Source: Fomes fomentarius
Taxonomy: Eukaryota > Basidiomycota > Agaricomycetes > Polyporales > Polyporaceae
Assembly: GCA_022606135.1 (NCBI GenBank)
Contig: JABYQN010000002.1
Span: forward strand, 3,100,001-3,164,000
DNA: 64,000 nt
Direction of reading: 5' to 3'
The position numbers were made by a program, and so were the translations under genes. Within the stretch, counting starts at the first letter, position 1. Every line of letters starts with the position of its first letter. Below are positions 45,234-56,001 of this stretch, piece after piece. Under the pieces are notes generated by a model. It was given only the letters and a program-made list of their open reading frames with translations. It had not been told where the DNA came from and did no database searches.

Positions 45234-45907
45234 TTAGTCGCTGATGAGCTCGGACACACTCCAGTCCTCGAAGCTGCCGTCTGGCAGGTATCGTCGGATG
45301 ATGAGGGGGATTTTGCGCTGGGAGAGCTCCTTGATTGCGATCTGTAACGCATCCGTCTCTCCATCGAGTGGTACGAGTACAGGTGCGTTCATACTGGATC
45401 GAAAGCTTGTCAGTCAACGGAACGAACACCTCGCACTCTCAGTGGATACGCACCTGATCTGCAGCGCTCTCGTTCCCAGCACCCGCGCACGCTCGTACTT
45501 TGTAAGATACGGGGTCGTAACGCGGACTTTGTTGGGTTGTCGCTCGCCCTGCATGCCCTGCCGAGACGCGTCTGGCTGGCCTGCCTCGCCGTTCGCCTGG
45601 TCCTGCCCGCCCTCTACGCCGCCCGCGCCAAGTCCGTTCGCCTGGTCGCCTTCGCCGTTAGCCTCGCCGTCCGGGAGCTCCGTAGCGAGCACGTCGTAGT
45701 TGTCCTGGGGCAGCAAAATATGTTATGGTTTGGCTCCGTCGCTGAGAGGGGAAGTACGCACAAAGGCATCATCGTGAAAACTGCGAGGATATGCGCGAAC
45801 AGTCAGGGAAATCGAGCAAGCAAGGGTAGTAGGTTGGAAGAGACGTACCCCGGGCCGTCGTAGTCGTAGTCATCACCACCTCCCCCGTCGTACCCGTCGT
45901 CAGACAT
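45234..45907 (-). CDS. RPB6: Common RNA polymerase subunit RPB6 (RPABC2)
   Basis: Start at 45907 ([20 protein letters not shown]), an acidic Gly-rich N-terminus as in other Rpb6 proteins. After two introns comes [13 protein letters not shown]. An unusual Gly/Ala/Asn/Gln-rich insert follows ([17 protein letters not shown], then [12 protein letters not shown]). The invariant core is [20 protein letters not shown], then [20 protein letters not shown] and [20 protein letters not shown], ending LISD at 45234. Family knowledge: Rpb6 is shared by RNA polymerases I, II and III and stabilises the clamp region. The core is complete. The insert sits in the naturally variable acidic segment and probably does not affect function. 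Confidence 0.93.
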
Positions 45908-47301
45908 TTTTGCTAAAAAGGGCCTATGGGGAGCAGAATAGATGGATAGCACACGGGCAGTTGAGGGAGGTGGTGACAAGACCCTGTGCCAGTGGTAGCA
46001 GTGTAGAGATGCAAAGTCCCAAATGGCACCGAAGACAATAATTTAGGCGCCTTTTCAGGCTTTTGCCGTCACGTGCCAGTCGGACCATAGGACCGTAGTC
46101 CGTAGACTCTCTCTATGGAAAGGCCCGAGGTTCAAAGAAGTTAATTCTCTGTCCCAGACCCGTTGACGTTCTTGAGGTGGCCCCTCGCGATATATTGCTA
46201 CACATGTCGACTCAATGGTCGGAAGAAGGCTGGCTAGCTTACACTCTGGAATCCATCCTCCAAGTCTGCGATCGAAACCCATTCTGCTGGCACCAGCTAT
46301 CTTGCTCCTGCCGAGACCAGCCTAGATGGTGAGCACACCTAAGTGCATACACAGTACTCGCAATAACGCTGTACGCTGACGGTGCATGGACTGTTATGAC
46401 TATGATGCTTGCATTCGGCTTGGGTGACGTCACGACTGTCGACGTCGAAGACCCGAAGCATATGTTCGACCCAGCGATTCGCTGCGCTGCGACTGAATCG
46501 CGGTCTTTGTTCGCTTCGAGAACGTCGATGGGCGGCTTATATATCATTCATTTCCAATTCATTGACATGCAGTCATCGATGAGGTACGAGCGCGTTGCGT
46601 TCTTGCGCCATGGAAGCTTTGGAGGTGAGCTCCCTCCCCTGTTGAAGTGCCAGGGAAGCTTCTGACCTCGACCACATAGTTTGAGAGCCTGTGTGCATGC
46701 ATACCTGTACTGTGTCTGAGAAGTTAGAAAGGGACAGAGAGCTGGCAGGGCGATGCCATTACAGGGAGCAGAGAAGCACGACGGAGATCTGCAGGTGTCA
46801 AACGGAAGCCAGCAAGGTTCAGCCTCATTCGATCCAAGAATCTTGCCTTACGGCGTGACGCTCAGCCTCTCTGTGTCAACGCAGCTTCTGAACCTCGTCG
46901 GTGTCCTTGTGGAACGTGCCGGCCGATTTCTGCGCACGGTACTCCCTCTGCACTGCGCCCTCTCTGTGACTCCCCCGCTGCGTGCACCGGCGCCGTGTCG
47001 TGCATGGGCCGTGCCGCAGATATTCTGTCGATCCGGTGTGCGTATCCGGGGGTGCGGCCGGGTGAAGGGGCGGAGAGACTGTCAGCAGAATCCGTCGGCG
47101 ATCGCGAGTTCGAATACTCGGCCTTGGGCCCGTCACGCTATCAGACACTTCTACTGCCCGTGCGGCGTCCGCCGAAGCTCACGTTCGTTTTCGCCAGTCT
47201 CATCGCTCACGTTGCTTTGTGCGCGACCCTGACAATCTTACCTTCGTTCCACCACATCCCCCATCCTACGTTCACTATCTCCGTTCACAGCCTCCCACCC
47301 C
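45908..47301. promoter_or_regulatory. 1.4-kb divergent intergenic region (RPB6 / RRM protein)
   Basis: No convincing gene is seen on either strand. A CACGTG E-box-type palindrome occurs near 46071, about 165 bp upstream of RPB6. The right end (about 47160-47300) is C/T-rich, typical of a fungal promoter and leader. A plus-strand frame at 46753-47232 is open but lacks any domain. Confidence 0.4.
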
Positions 47302-50300
47302 ATGCCAACCAAGCTGCTCGCCAAGGAGCGTGCATGGGGAACACGCTATGATACACTTGGATCGTCCCCTCCCCCTTCCCCTCCAGTCCACCATCTCGCT
47401 ACCGAAAACATGCACACCGCTATGTCGTCTACCTTCACCCCACAGAAAGCCGCCACAAATACCGGTTCCTCTCCTCTTCAAACCCCCGAGAAGACTGACC
47501 CCAATGGAACCCCTCACGACGCTAGCATATTTGTCGGAAGGTTAGCCAATCTTCCTTGTCCGGCCTCACCTGCACTCAACGTTCTCACGCCCTCGGCAGT
47601 CTACCAGCAAATGTCGACCAGGGCGAACTGAATCAACGTCTCACCGATCATCTTTCTATACACCCCCAAATCAAGGCAATCAAGGTTGTACGAGACATTC
47701 GCGGTGGCGTCTGCGCGTTCGTACAATGCGCCGTAAGTGAACGTTATGCGTACATCCATCTATCGCTTTCTGACCCTTTGGCTCGTAGTCCCCTTCTAGT
47801 GCCGGTGATCTATTACAGACTTTGCAGACGCATCCACCTCGACCCTTCCTTGGCAGATTCCTCCGATTCGAACCCGCCAAGGCATTCCGTACACTACTAG
47901 TCTCTTACCGGTGAGCGTCTCAACTTATAAACCGTCATGGCGCGAATGTGGCGCAACCTTGCTCATAGTTCCTCAGGATACCCGTCGGCTTCCTCACTGC
48001 AAACCACGAGGTGTCTCCATCTTCTTTTGACGAACCATCGGTGAGCGTGCATTTAGCACACATGATGAGGATATACCGTCCTCGGAATGCGAAGTAAGTC
48101 TCGCATCCCCCTTGTTCAAATATGAGACTATATGCGCCCGTAATCGTAGGTATCTGTCGCTCCTTTATGATGCGGACGCTCTCAACTTCGACGCTGATAC
48201 GTCAGACGGCAATTCCGACGATTCTAAACGTGACGTGTTCAGCGGTGACGGGTTGCTTCTCAATCCGCTAATGTACGACGAAGAGGTCGGTTTTCTCTCA
48301 GATACATTCATAGTTTCACGGCTTTGAGACTGAGACGCCTGTATGAAGACTCTCAGGAAGCTCGCGGTGGCTTTTGGTCCTTTGGAGAGTTTCAAAGAGT
48401 GTTGCGAACCAGAAGGTCACCCTCATTTGGTGGACGGCGTACGGCAGACTCTGATATCACTTTCAGCTCTCGGTCCACTAGTGGATCAGACAAGTCCCCG
48501 CGCATCTTACTCATACCCTCATAATGCTCCACGCTCCTCAGAAATGGCCAAGGGGGTATGGGAGATTAAATGGAAAGATCGCGAGGACAGTGTTGCAGCG
48601 TTGTTGGTAGGTCGTGGGCTTCTTTTGACTTCCCAAAGACGGCTCATGGGATGAACTCAGACGCTTCGTCGCGTGCCCCATTTATCTGTGAGTTGGGCGC
48701 ACCATCCTCCTACGAGCAGCTCCCCCAGTGCCGGTCCTCACAAGGCGAATCTGTTCCTGCCTTCGAGCCCTTGGGGATCTCCAGTCGGCCGAATCGGGCA
48801 TCCTGACGGCCGTCGGGGGACTCGCCAGGAGAACCATCTAGCTCACACTGGTGTCGGGTATCCACCCGTCATGTCTCCCATTGCCGCACGGCAGGGTGAA
48901 ACCCCAGTTAGCAAGCCCAATGACGAAGAACCTTCCCGGCTCCAGTGGCCTGTAGGAGATTCGCCCACACGGTCGCCATACCCTCCTGGTACTCGGTGGG
49001 CAGACCAGGTCAGCGATTTCGACCTCTTCGATCCAACCCCTTCTTTGGCAACCGCGCAAACCTCGACCCCGCTCATACCATTTACCGGGGACTCCGCGCC
49101 TTCCGGAGCGGGTATACCGCTGAATGAGCGTGAAACCTCGGCTGGTACTAGCGTTGTCAACGAGGACGGGCTTCGCTCCCAGACTCCTCATCATGGAGCG
49201 AGTCGTCGTACGGAGTATGGAACTCCCACAAGATACGGCAGGGGAGATAGTCCGAGGTGGGCTTTAACTCCGCGAAGAAATGAATTGACAGAGATCGGTA
49301 CAGGGTCGCCCGTGTCTCACGATGGGACGAGAGAGGTCGACCCTACTACTGTGTTTGTCGGAGGTTTAGAGTCCGATTCTTGGGACGAACATAGGCTTCG
49401 TCGGATTTTTGATCACTTCGGTTCCATCGAGAATATTCATTTGGTGAAACCTCGTGAGTCACTCTGTTTCAAATTGATTCATCTCTAAGGAATGTGTAGT
49501 CAATAAAAGGTCTGCATTCGCGTTCGTCAAATTTTCCAACACTCAGTCCGCCGGTCGGGCTGTGCAGGAACAGGTGAGCATTTTCGTGCGTTATGGAACG
49601 TTACCGTACACACCATTCATAATTCCACATAAGCACAACCGGACATACGATGGGCGCCCTATTCGTGTACAACTTCGCGATCGCAATCCCCCTCCGCGGG
49701 GTCTCTGGCGACCCCCTCGTGGACGCGGACGTGGACTCCTTGGTAATTCGCCACATCGCACGAGCGATCTAGTCACCAACTGCGTTCCGGGTATTATTCA
49801 TGCATTAGACGGGTCTGGATCCCCTGCCATCGGTCAGACCGATGCCGCCTCTAGAGCCTCTCGAGAAGAACCTGCGAATATCATTTCCCCGACTCGCACT
49901 GTGCATGGCATTGGGGAATCGCGTGAGACGCTAGATGTCGGGCTGCGCGCTCGTAGTTGGCAGGACGGATTGAACGCCAGCGCGAGCATATCGTCAACGT
50001 CCTCCGGTACTACAAAGGTCCCATCCCTGCAAAACGAGTCTTCCCAGGGTCCTCCGAGTCCCACAGCGTCCCCGACTCCGCCTCCTTCTAGCGCCTCAGT
50101 GGTCACCTCAGCTTCGTCATCTGCGCCGATTGCGCCTTACCACATGAACATGGGCTTCTTTCCTCCGCAGCCTTGGTCACAACCATACGCTAGCCCTTAT
50201 TCATACCCGTTCCCCGTCGTTCCAGGGTTTGGTTACGTGGGATACCCTTACCCTCCCGTCCATCCCATGGCTGCTCAAGGGGAACAGGCTGCTGGGAGCA

Positions 50301-51037
50301 ATGCCACCAGTCCTGGATGGACGACAGGCGTACTGGATAGCACGTCCAAGGTGCGCATATTCACTGTATCTCTGCAAGAGTTGAGTCTGATATTCTGTCA
50401 GGATGGTGGAGATGTTCCATCATCTGCGGGTGGTCATCAGCAAATGGGCCAGCCCCCTCTCCGAGCAACGGGGTTCATACGCAATGAGCAAGGCGCTCTA
50501 GTTCCAGTCTATCAACGCGAGGCATTGGACGAGTACATGGCGAACGCTCATGGACGGCAGCCGTCCCATGTGTCATCAGGAGTACCACCTCAGCAAGCGC
50601 CGCATGTAGCAGCTATCAATCCTACCTGGCACCAGCCGTCGTTCGCTATGTATCCGGGCGCGTATCCTGTCGGGATGGCGCCCATGAACGGAGCAGCACC
50701 GTCGCCGCATCCTGCGACGCAGCAGCGTTTCTGGATGCCTGGACAAGCCCCTTACGGCGTGCCTGCGTACACGCCGCCGGGTCAGCCAGCGATGTCGGCC
50801 CCGCTCGTACCCGGTGCCACTTCGACGATGCCAATGACTGCGTACGGCGGCTCACATGTCTCGTCTGGCCATGCCCAGCCACACATGCTACAGTACAACG
50901 GACCTCCTCACACAGCGTTCCAGCGTAGGGGCCACTATCAAGTAGAGGGAGCGGGAGTCCAACGCCCGCCAAGTGCGCGGATAGGTGATCGTGGTGGACA
51001 CGACTTTCGTGGGTCTACGCGCGGCCACGGACGATAA
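47302..51037 (+). CDS. RNA-binding protein with two clear RRMs and one degenerate RRM
   Basis: RRM1 is built from exons giving DASIFVGRLPANVDQGELNQ, HPQIKAIKVVRDIRGGVCAF (RNP1-like GGVCAFVQCA) and FLGRFLRFEPAKAFRTLLVS. A middle part contains AHMMRIYRPRNAKYLSLLYD and LAVAFGPLESFKECCEPEGH, then GVWEIKWKDREDSVAALLTL, which reads like a degenerate RRM. The last RRM is canonical: TTVFVGGLESDSWDEHRLRR, IFDHFGSIENIHLVKP and KRSAFAFVKFSNTQSAGRAV, ending PIRVQLRDRNPPPRGLWRPP with an RGG-like patch. The C-terminal 400 residues are Pro/Gln/Gly/Tyr-rich, probably disordered. Family knowledge: such proteins regulate mRNA stability or translation; the target is unknown. The start is 47302, or 47410, which has a better context. 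The exon join between about 48280 and 48345 could not be resolved. Confidence 0.8.
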
Positions 51038-51435
51038 TGAGAACTTGTGTCTTCGTCTCTTCAATATCCTTTCTTCTTCATCCTGTATCTTACGAATAAT
51101 TTTCTCTCGTTGTGGCTTAGACGAGTAATGAAGCGCGACAGATAATCGACTTGTTCTTCTACTTTATCGTAATCTTGAGTCCAGATCTGTGACTGTGTCC
51201 GAATTCTGAGCACTGCATCCAGAGCAATGACGACATCCATATGCCTCCGGCGGCTTCCCGAACCAGCCGATCTCGATCGGGACGAAGAATACACGCTGGG
51301 CGTCTCCAGTGCTTGGCTAGCTTCCGTAGTCTGTGGACATGCCGTTACATACCGTTATGTCTCTTCGAATCACTGTCTGACCACTAGTCAACACACAACC
51401 CCACGCTTCACTGTATACTTCCTTGCCGACCTGCA
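51038..51435. promoter_or_regulatory. Intergenic region upstream of lipase
   Basis: This 398-bp stretch between two tandem plus-strand genes should hold the RRM gene's 3' UTR and the lipase promoter. A 77-codon antisense frame at 51061-51294 exists but has no supporting context. Confidence 0.4.
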
Positions 51436-53105
51436 ATGCCCTCGGTTGAACCGTCACCGCTTGTGATTGTTGAGGGCTTTCTGAGCAGCGCCGGCGCGCT
51501 CGTCTGGGGCGCGTTCGAGCAGGCATCCAACCATGCCTGCCAGAGTAATGGGGAACAAGACAGGAGAACAATATTTGCTAAGTGAGCAGTACTTCACTTT
51601 CTTCCCCTTCAGTGTAGGCAGGTTCTCATCCAACAATAGCGTTGGCCCCGTTAGCTCGCTGCACGATAGAGCATGCGAGCTGTTCTATTCACTGGTGGGC
51701 GGAAGGGGTAGGTTCTGCGCTATTGAGAACAACTTGGATGGCTCATAATGGTTCCGTCAGTTGACTATGGCGCTGAGCATGCTGAACAGAACAACCATGA
51801 ACGGTTTGGCCGCACACACGAGGTTGGGCTTTATCCAGAATGGTCTGTCGACCATCCGCTGCATTTCTTGGGACACTCTATGGTGCGTGTTCCCCAACAC
51901 ATCCAGAAGTAATGTGGGGGAGATGCGAATAACAAGTAGGGAGGTCCTACTGTGATGAAACTGCAATGGCTCATATCGAATGGCTTTTTCGGCACGAAGT
52001 ACCACCCGGATATGATATCATCTATCAACACGAGTACGCGACCCTCTGCATTAGTTCTGAGTCAGAATCACTGATGTTCTTTCAGTATCCGCCCCCTTCC
52101 GAGGGACGCAATTAGTATATACATTGGGTGAAGATACTCGTAACGCGCCCGACGTTCGACGGTTGTCCGTTGGATACTTCCTCGCCAAGGGCGTGCACAT
52201 CGTGTCCTACGTTTCGCCGCTTCTGCCATCGGTCTTCGACATGCACGTAGACGCGCGGCGACTGAGCTATCGGGATTCTTCCTTCTTGCAGTTCCTGCGG
52301 CACCTCTGGAAGAGCGAGTGGGCGGAGAGCCGCGATGCCACTCCTTACGATACCACGTTCGAGGCCGCGGATGAGCGAGAAGCAGCCGGGGAAGGCACTG
52401 TCAATCCCAACACGTATTATCGCAGCTATTGCGCTACTATGGTAGGTAATTCACGACATAGTGGCGCGATTAGTTTAACCCGTCCCCAGAATCACACCAA
52501 CGAGCTTGCTTCCTGCGACAAGCGACGAACATCCTTGCTACAGAAAGCGGTAGCGTTGCCGCTCTACCTCTCTTCGCGAGTCATCGCCTCATTCCGTTTC
52601 TCAAGACTTCGTCCAATACCGGCGTTCGTGGACACGATCTCGTCCGCGAAGCAGGCATCTCAGAGCGACAGGTCTAGCGTCGAAGACGGCATCATAGACG
52701 TCGACGACTGTGGGAGCTATCTGTCCACCGCACTGCGTGCCAACGACGGGGTCGTACCTCTGTTTTCCCAGTGGCATCCGTTCGAGTGCAAGTAAGCAGT
52801 ATTCTCATTCATCTATCGCCACGCCTGACTGAGGTTGTGATAGGTTCACCCAATGCAAGCATTTCAGTCACACAGACGACATCCTGGACGGTTCGGAGAA
52901 GAGGCGGTACGAGGAACATCTGGATTCAGGGGTTTGGCATGTGCACCACCTGAACGATGCACACCATTTCTCCATTGTACCGCTATGGCTGGGCACAGAC
53001 GACCAGAAGGCTTTCTGGAAGGACCTGGGTCACTGGCTGCGCGCGATTGACCGTCGTGGCTGTCGTGGGAGAGCCGCTAATGGAGTTGCGCCAGATGCGT
53101 GCTGA
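51436..53105 (+). CDS. Alpha/beta-hydrolase lipase, bacterial family I.5-like
   Basis: Start at 51436 (MPSVEPSPLVIVEGFLSSAG), with the first beta-strand and oxyanion region at the very N-terminus and no signal peptide. The conserved NSVGPVSSLHDRACELFYSL and GGRVDYGAEHAEQNNHERFG, then HPLHFLGHSMGGPTVMKLQW, carry the nucleophile. The Ser codon is 51877-51879, just before the intron 51883-51939. Next are NTISAPFRGTQLVYTLGE and a cap region. The likely catalytic Asp is in RANDGVVPLFSQWHP, and the His is within LNDAHHFSIVPLWLG. The TGA is at 53103-53105. Family knowledge: staphylococcal/Geobacillus-type lipases hydrolyse long-chain acylglycerols, and fungal members are probably intracellular. One 48-nt intron after TYYRSYCATM has no stop and could be read through. 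Confidence 0.85.
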
Positions 53106-53605
53106 GGATGTGAGCAGAATATGCTCAGCCGAATTGAATTATGTCACGGAACGATGCGCATCGCCAGGCTGCCGGAGCATGCCAGTTTGCCCGCTCGAAG
53201 CCGGGTTGGCCGCCGAGGGCGGTCCACTCTTACCAGTAGGTCTCAAGTGAACAAAGCTGGATGGCACACAAGCTCAGTGAGACATTGGTCTTTTCAGGTC
53301 CTTGCCCAATCACGTCTTCTTCCGGTGACAGCTGGGCGAGGGAATGGGATCGATGATTCCCTTTTGTGACGCAGTACGCCCGGAGCGCTGTGGATTAGAT
53401 AAGCGGGATGAAGGGCTGCATCCTCACGGATGGTGATCTCGGGCAGGAAGCAGTGCGGCGGCATGCTGCAACAGCCTCGTGAAGGATGGAAGCCGACTAC
53501 GCCCCCGGCCGCTCTCTCATGTCCCCCTCATCCTCTCCCTCGTCGTGCTGAATCCTGCCCTCCGTCCTCTATCCTCGCAGTCCGCCGAGCCCTCTCATTC
53601 AAACC
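53106..53605. promoter_or_regulatory. Intergenic region upstream of single-TM protein
   Basis: Five hundred bp between tandem genes. The last 120 bp are C/T-rich, as is usual for promoter and leader sequence here. No gene is supported. Confidence 0.4.
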
Positions 53606-55000
53606 ATGAGCTCACAACCCTGGTTGTACTTCGACGATACGGCGTCTGAAATTGAATACTCTCCCAGTCAAGACTGGTCCTCTACCACACATGCTCGCGC
53701 AGAGACGGGTCTAGCTGTCTTCAATGATACGCTAACCGCGACAGCTTCCGCTCAAGCGAATATCCATATCGAATTCACAGGTACGTATATGCCGTGGGCG
53801 TGTATGCCCTGGGGTCGAACGCGCACTCACTCCGGGTGCATGCAGCGTCGCAGATAACTATAATCGGTGCCACACTCGCATTGCCGGGAGCGACGGAAGA
53901 TGGTGCCCCGTTGTCCTCGTACGTCCTGGATGGCTCGAAGAACACCGCGTTCGTATTCCGCGGGGATGTCAAGAACGACACTTCCGTCGTGTTCTTCGTG
54001 TCCGAGACCCTCCCAGAGCAGCGGCACTCTCTCGACATCACCGTACTCTCCGCCAGTGGCAAATCTCCCTTCCTCTTCGACCGTATCGCACTCTTGGGCC
54101 CGCAGAATGTGCCGGCGACAAGCACAGTCGTCTGGGTGACGACGGCGTTCCCGACCCCATCCGCTGCCTCCCAAAATACCACCATCATCAACGTGACTCA
54201 GGATCACTCCCTCCCCGTCGGCGCCATCGTAGGCGGCGTGGTCGGCGGCGTCGCACTCATCGTTGCCGCCTTGCTCGCCTTTTACTTCTTGTTCTGGCGA
54301 AATCGTCGCTATGGCTCCCGTGGGTTCGAGAGCGAAGCCTTCAACGCCGACGCAGGTGAGGTCACATCTGCGATGTCCAGTCGGGCGTGCTGACTGTAGT
54401 TACTACCCGACAGAGAAATACCGCCTTACGTCGCGGAACTCCGGAGTCCCACCGGACGTGCAGGCGGCGCAGATGGAACCATTCTTGGCGCCGCAATATC
54501 CTCAGCAGTATCCCGCGCAATATCCCGCGCAGTACGCTGACTATCCCCATCCGGCGTCCGCGCCCTCTATCGACCCGCGTGCGTCTATGTACTCTGCGCC
54601 CGCCTTGTCGCCACCGATCACGGCCACGACCACGGCTGTCGGGGCGCCACAATTCTACCCACCACCATCGAGCGTGGTGTCCTCATCCGCGTACTCCGCT
54701 GGCTCGGGACGAACGCTCACGCTAGCGAACGACGCAGCGATAGCGGCGGCAGCGGCAGGCGGGTTTGCTGCCCTCACATCTGCCGAGAAGAAGGAAGCCG
54801 AGGCCAAAGCCGAGTCGTCGCCGGGCGAGTCTAGCAAGCCGGTGCAGTTTCACAGGGATTCAGGCGTACGGTTCGACAACGAGGGGCGGCCAGTGCAGCC
54901 TGAGGATGATGATGCTACTAAAGGGTCCGGGTCGGGGTCCGGTGTTAAGCATGATCCACAACCACTCGTAGACGTGCCGCCGGAGTACTCGGAATTGTGA
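53606..55000 (+). CDS. Single-pass membrane protein with Ser/Thr stalk and long cytosolic tail, unknown function
   Basis: Start at 53606 (MSSQPWLYFDDTASEIEYSP). The N-terminal 160 residues look like a beta-rich extracellular domain (NIHIEFTGASQITIIGATLA; FRGDVKNDTSVVFFVSETLP). A Thr/Ser/Asn stalk follows (SAASQNTTIINVTQDHSLPV) with possible glycosylation sites. One strong transmembrane helix then appears (AIVGGVVGGVALIVAALLAF), followed by FYFLFWRNRRYGS, so positive charges mark the cytosolic side. The tail is Pro/Tyr/Gln/Ala-rich (APQYPQQYPAQYPAQYADYP) and ends VDVPPEYSEL with a PPxY-like motif. No N-terminal signal peptide is seen, so the helix would act as signal-anchor. The layout recalls Mid2/Wsc wall sensors, but this is inference. 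Exon joins were chosen to keep frame, including a 57-nt intron after FNADA. Confidence 0.72.
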
Positions 55001-56001
55001 TGGCGGGGCGGGGTGTTGAGGATCTCTCTTAGCTTACTCGACTCCGGGGGTTGCCACTGCGCCGCCCCGGGGGTTGTGGCATGCTCTGACGGAGGGTGGT
55101 GGTTCTGTGGGTACATTATGCCTTGGGTCTCAATTTCCGAACACTGGCCATGGGACGTTGTGTCGGGTGTTCGTCTAATGTCTAGTTACTTGTAACGCTC
55201 ACGCCCTCTTGATGTCGATACGTACGTACAATCTTTCACGTTGGTTTCACCTGGACTACGAAGGTTGCCTCGAATCTGGCTGTTTCTATGGTTCCACTTT
55301 CCTGTACGGAACACGATCTTCACTTATGTAGACACATAGCGATCGCTAAGAGCAATGTGCGAGTTGCCCTCGCCCTGAGTAAATCGTCGATCTATGTGAA
55401 CTCTGTAACGACGCTCTTACGAGTCACAACTTTGCGCAACGCGCAGTTCATGCGGCGGGAACGCGATCACGTGTGAGAGTACGAAAGTCCAACAATTCGG
55501 AGCGTCCAGCACCCAACAGAGGATGAGGTTGCATAGTACAGGATCTACAAGATAGCACCGACGTCCCTGTGAGTCATGCGACCCAACGCGTCGGCAAGGA
55601 GGGGAGGGGCAGGTAGAGGAGGGGTAGAAATACAGCTAGGTACATGGATGTGCGTGAACGTCCAATCAGGCCGCAGGCACAGCGAAGGCGATTAGCAGGG
55701 AAGAGGTGTATGAGGATAGGGGGGTGCGGAGGTGGGGGACGTGCAGGGTATGGATACGGGCAGGAAACAACTATGCGAGCGGTCGTGTGCGGAGTCCGGG
55801 ACGGTGCGGGAATGCATGTACAGCGTGCAGGGGGAGAGCATAAGGCATAGACGAGCCGGGAATACGATGCGGATTAGGAGTGTACGAAAGCAGCTAGGAT
55901 AGCACTGTTGTACACTGTCAATGTGCGAGGTGCGAGCTCAGTTCGCTGTGGGATGGCGGCGGGGAAGGCCATGTAGACGTACAACGGATCCGGGAGGGGT
56001 A
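55001..56001. other. 1-kb convergent gap
   Basis: The gap lies between the stop of the single-TM gene and that of the minus-strand Pro-rich gene. About 55590-55850 is purine/G-rich on the plus strand. Only short frames exist and none is supported. It should contain the two 3' UTRs. Confidence 0.4.

Noticed and set aside
47060..47130. AGTTCGAATACT sequence resembling a tRNA T-loop
   Set aside because: The flanking bases do not form the rest of a cloverleaf, and there is no matching A-box or acceptor stem at the right distance.
46753..47232. 159-codon plus-strand frame upstream of the RRM gene
   Set aside because: It has no domain and a Cys/Arg-rich random composition. It lies in the probable promoter and leader of the next gene.
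47855..47885. GATTCGAACCCGCC, a reverse-strand B-box look-alike
   Set aside because: It encodes FEPAKA of the first RRM and cannot pair as a T-arm.
51061..51294. 77-codon antisense frame with a hydrophilic helical end (DYDKVEEQVDYLSRFITRL)
   Set aside because: It starts only 24 bp after a convergent stop and has no supported upstream exon. It is probably the antisense of a 3' UTR, although the helix-like end is mildly suggestive.
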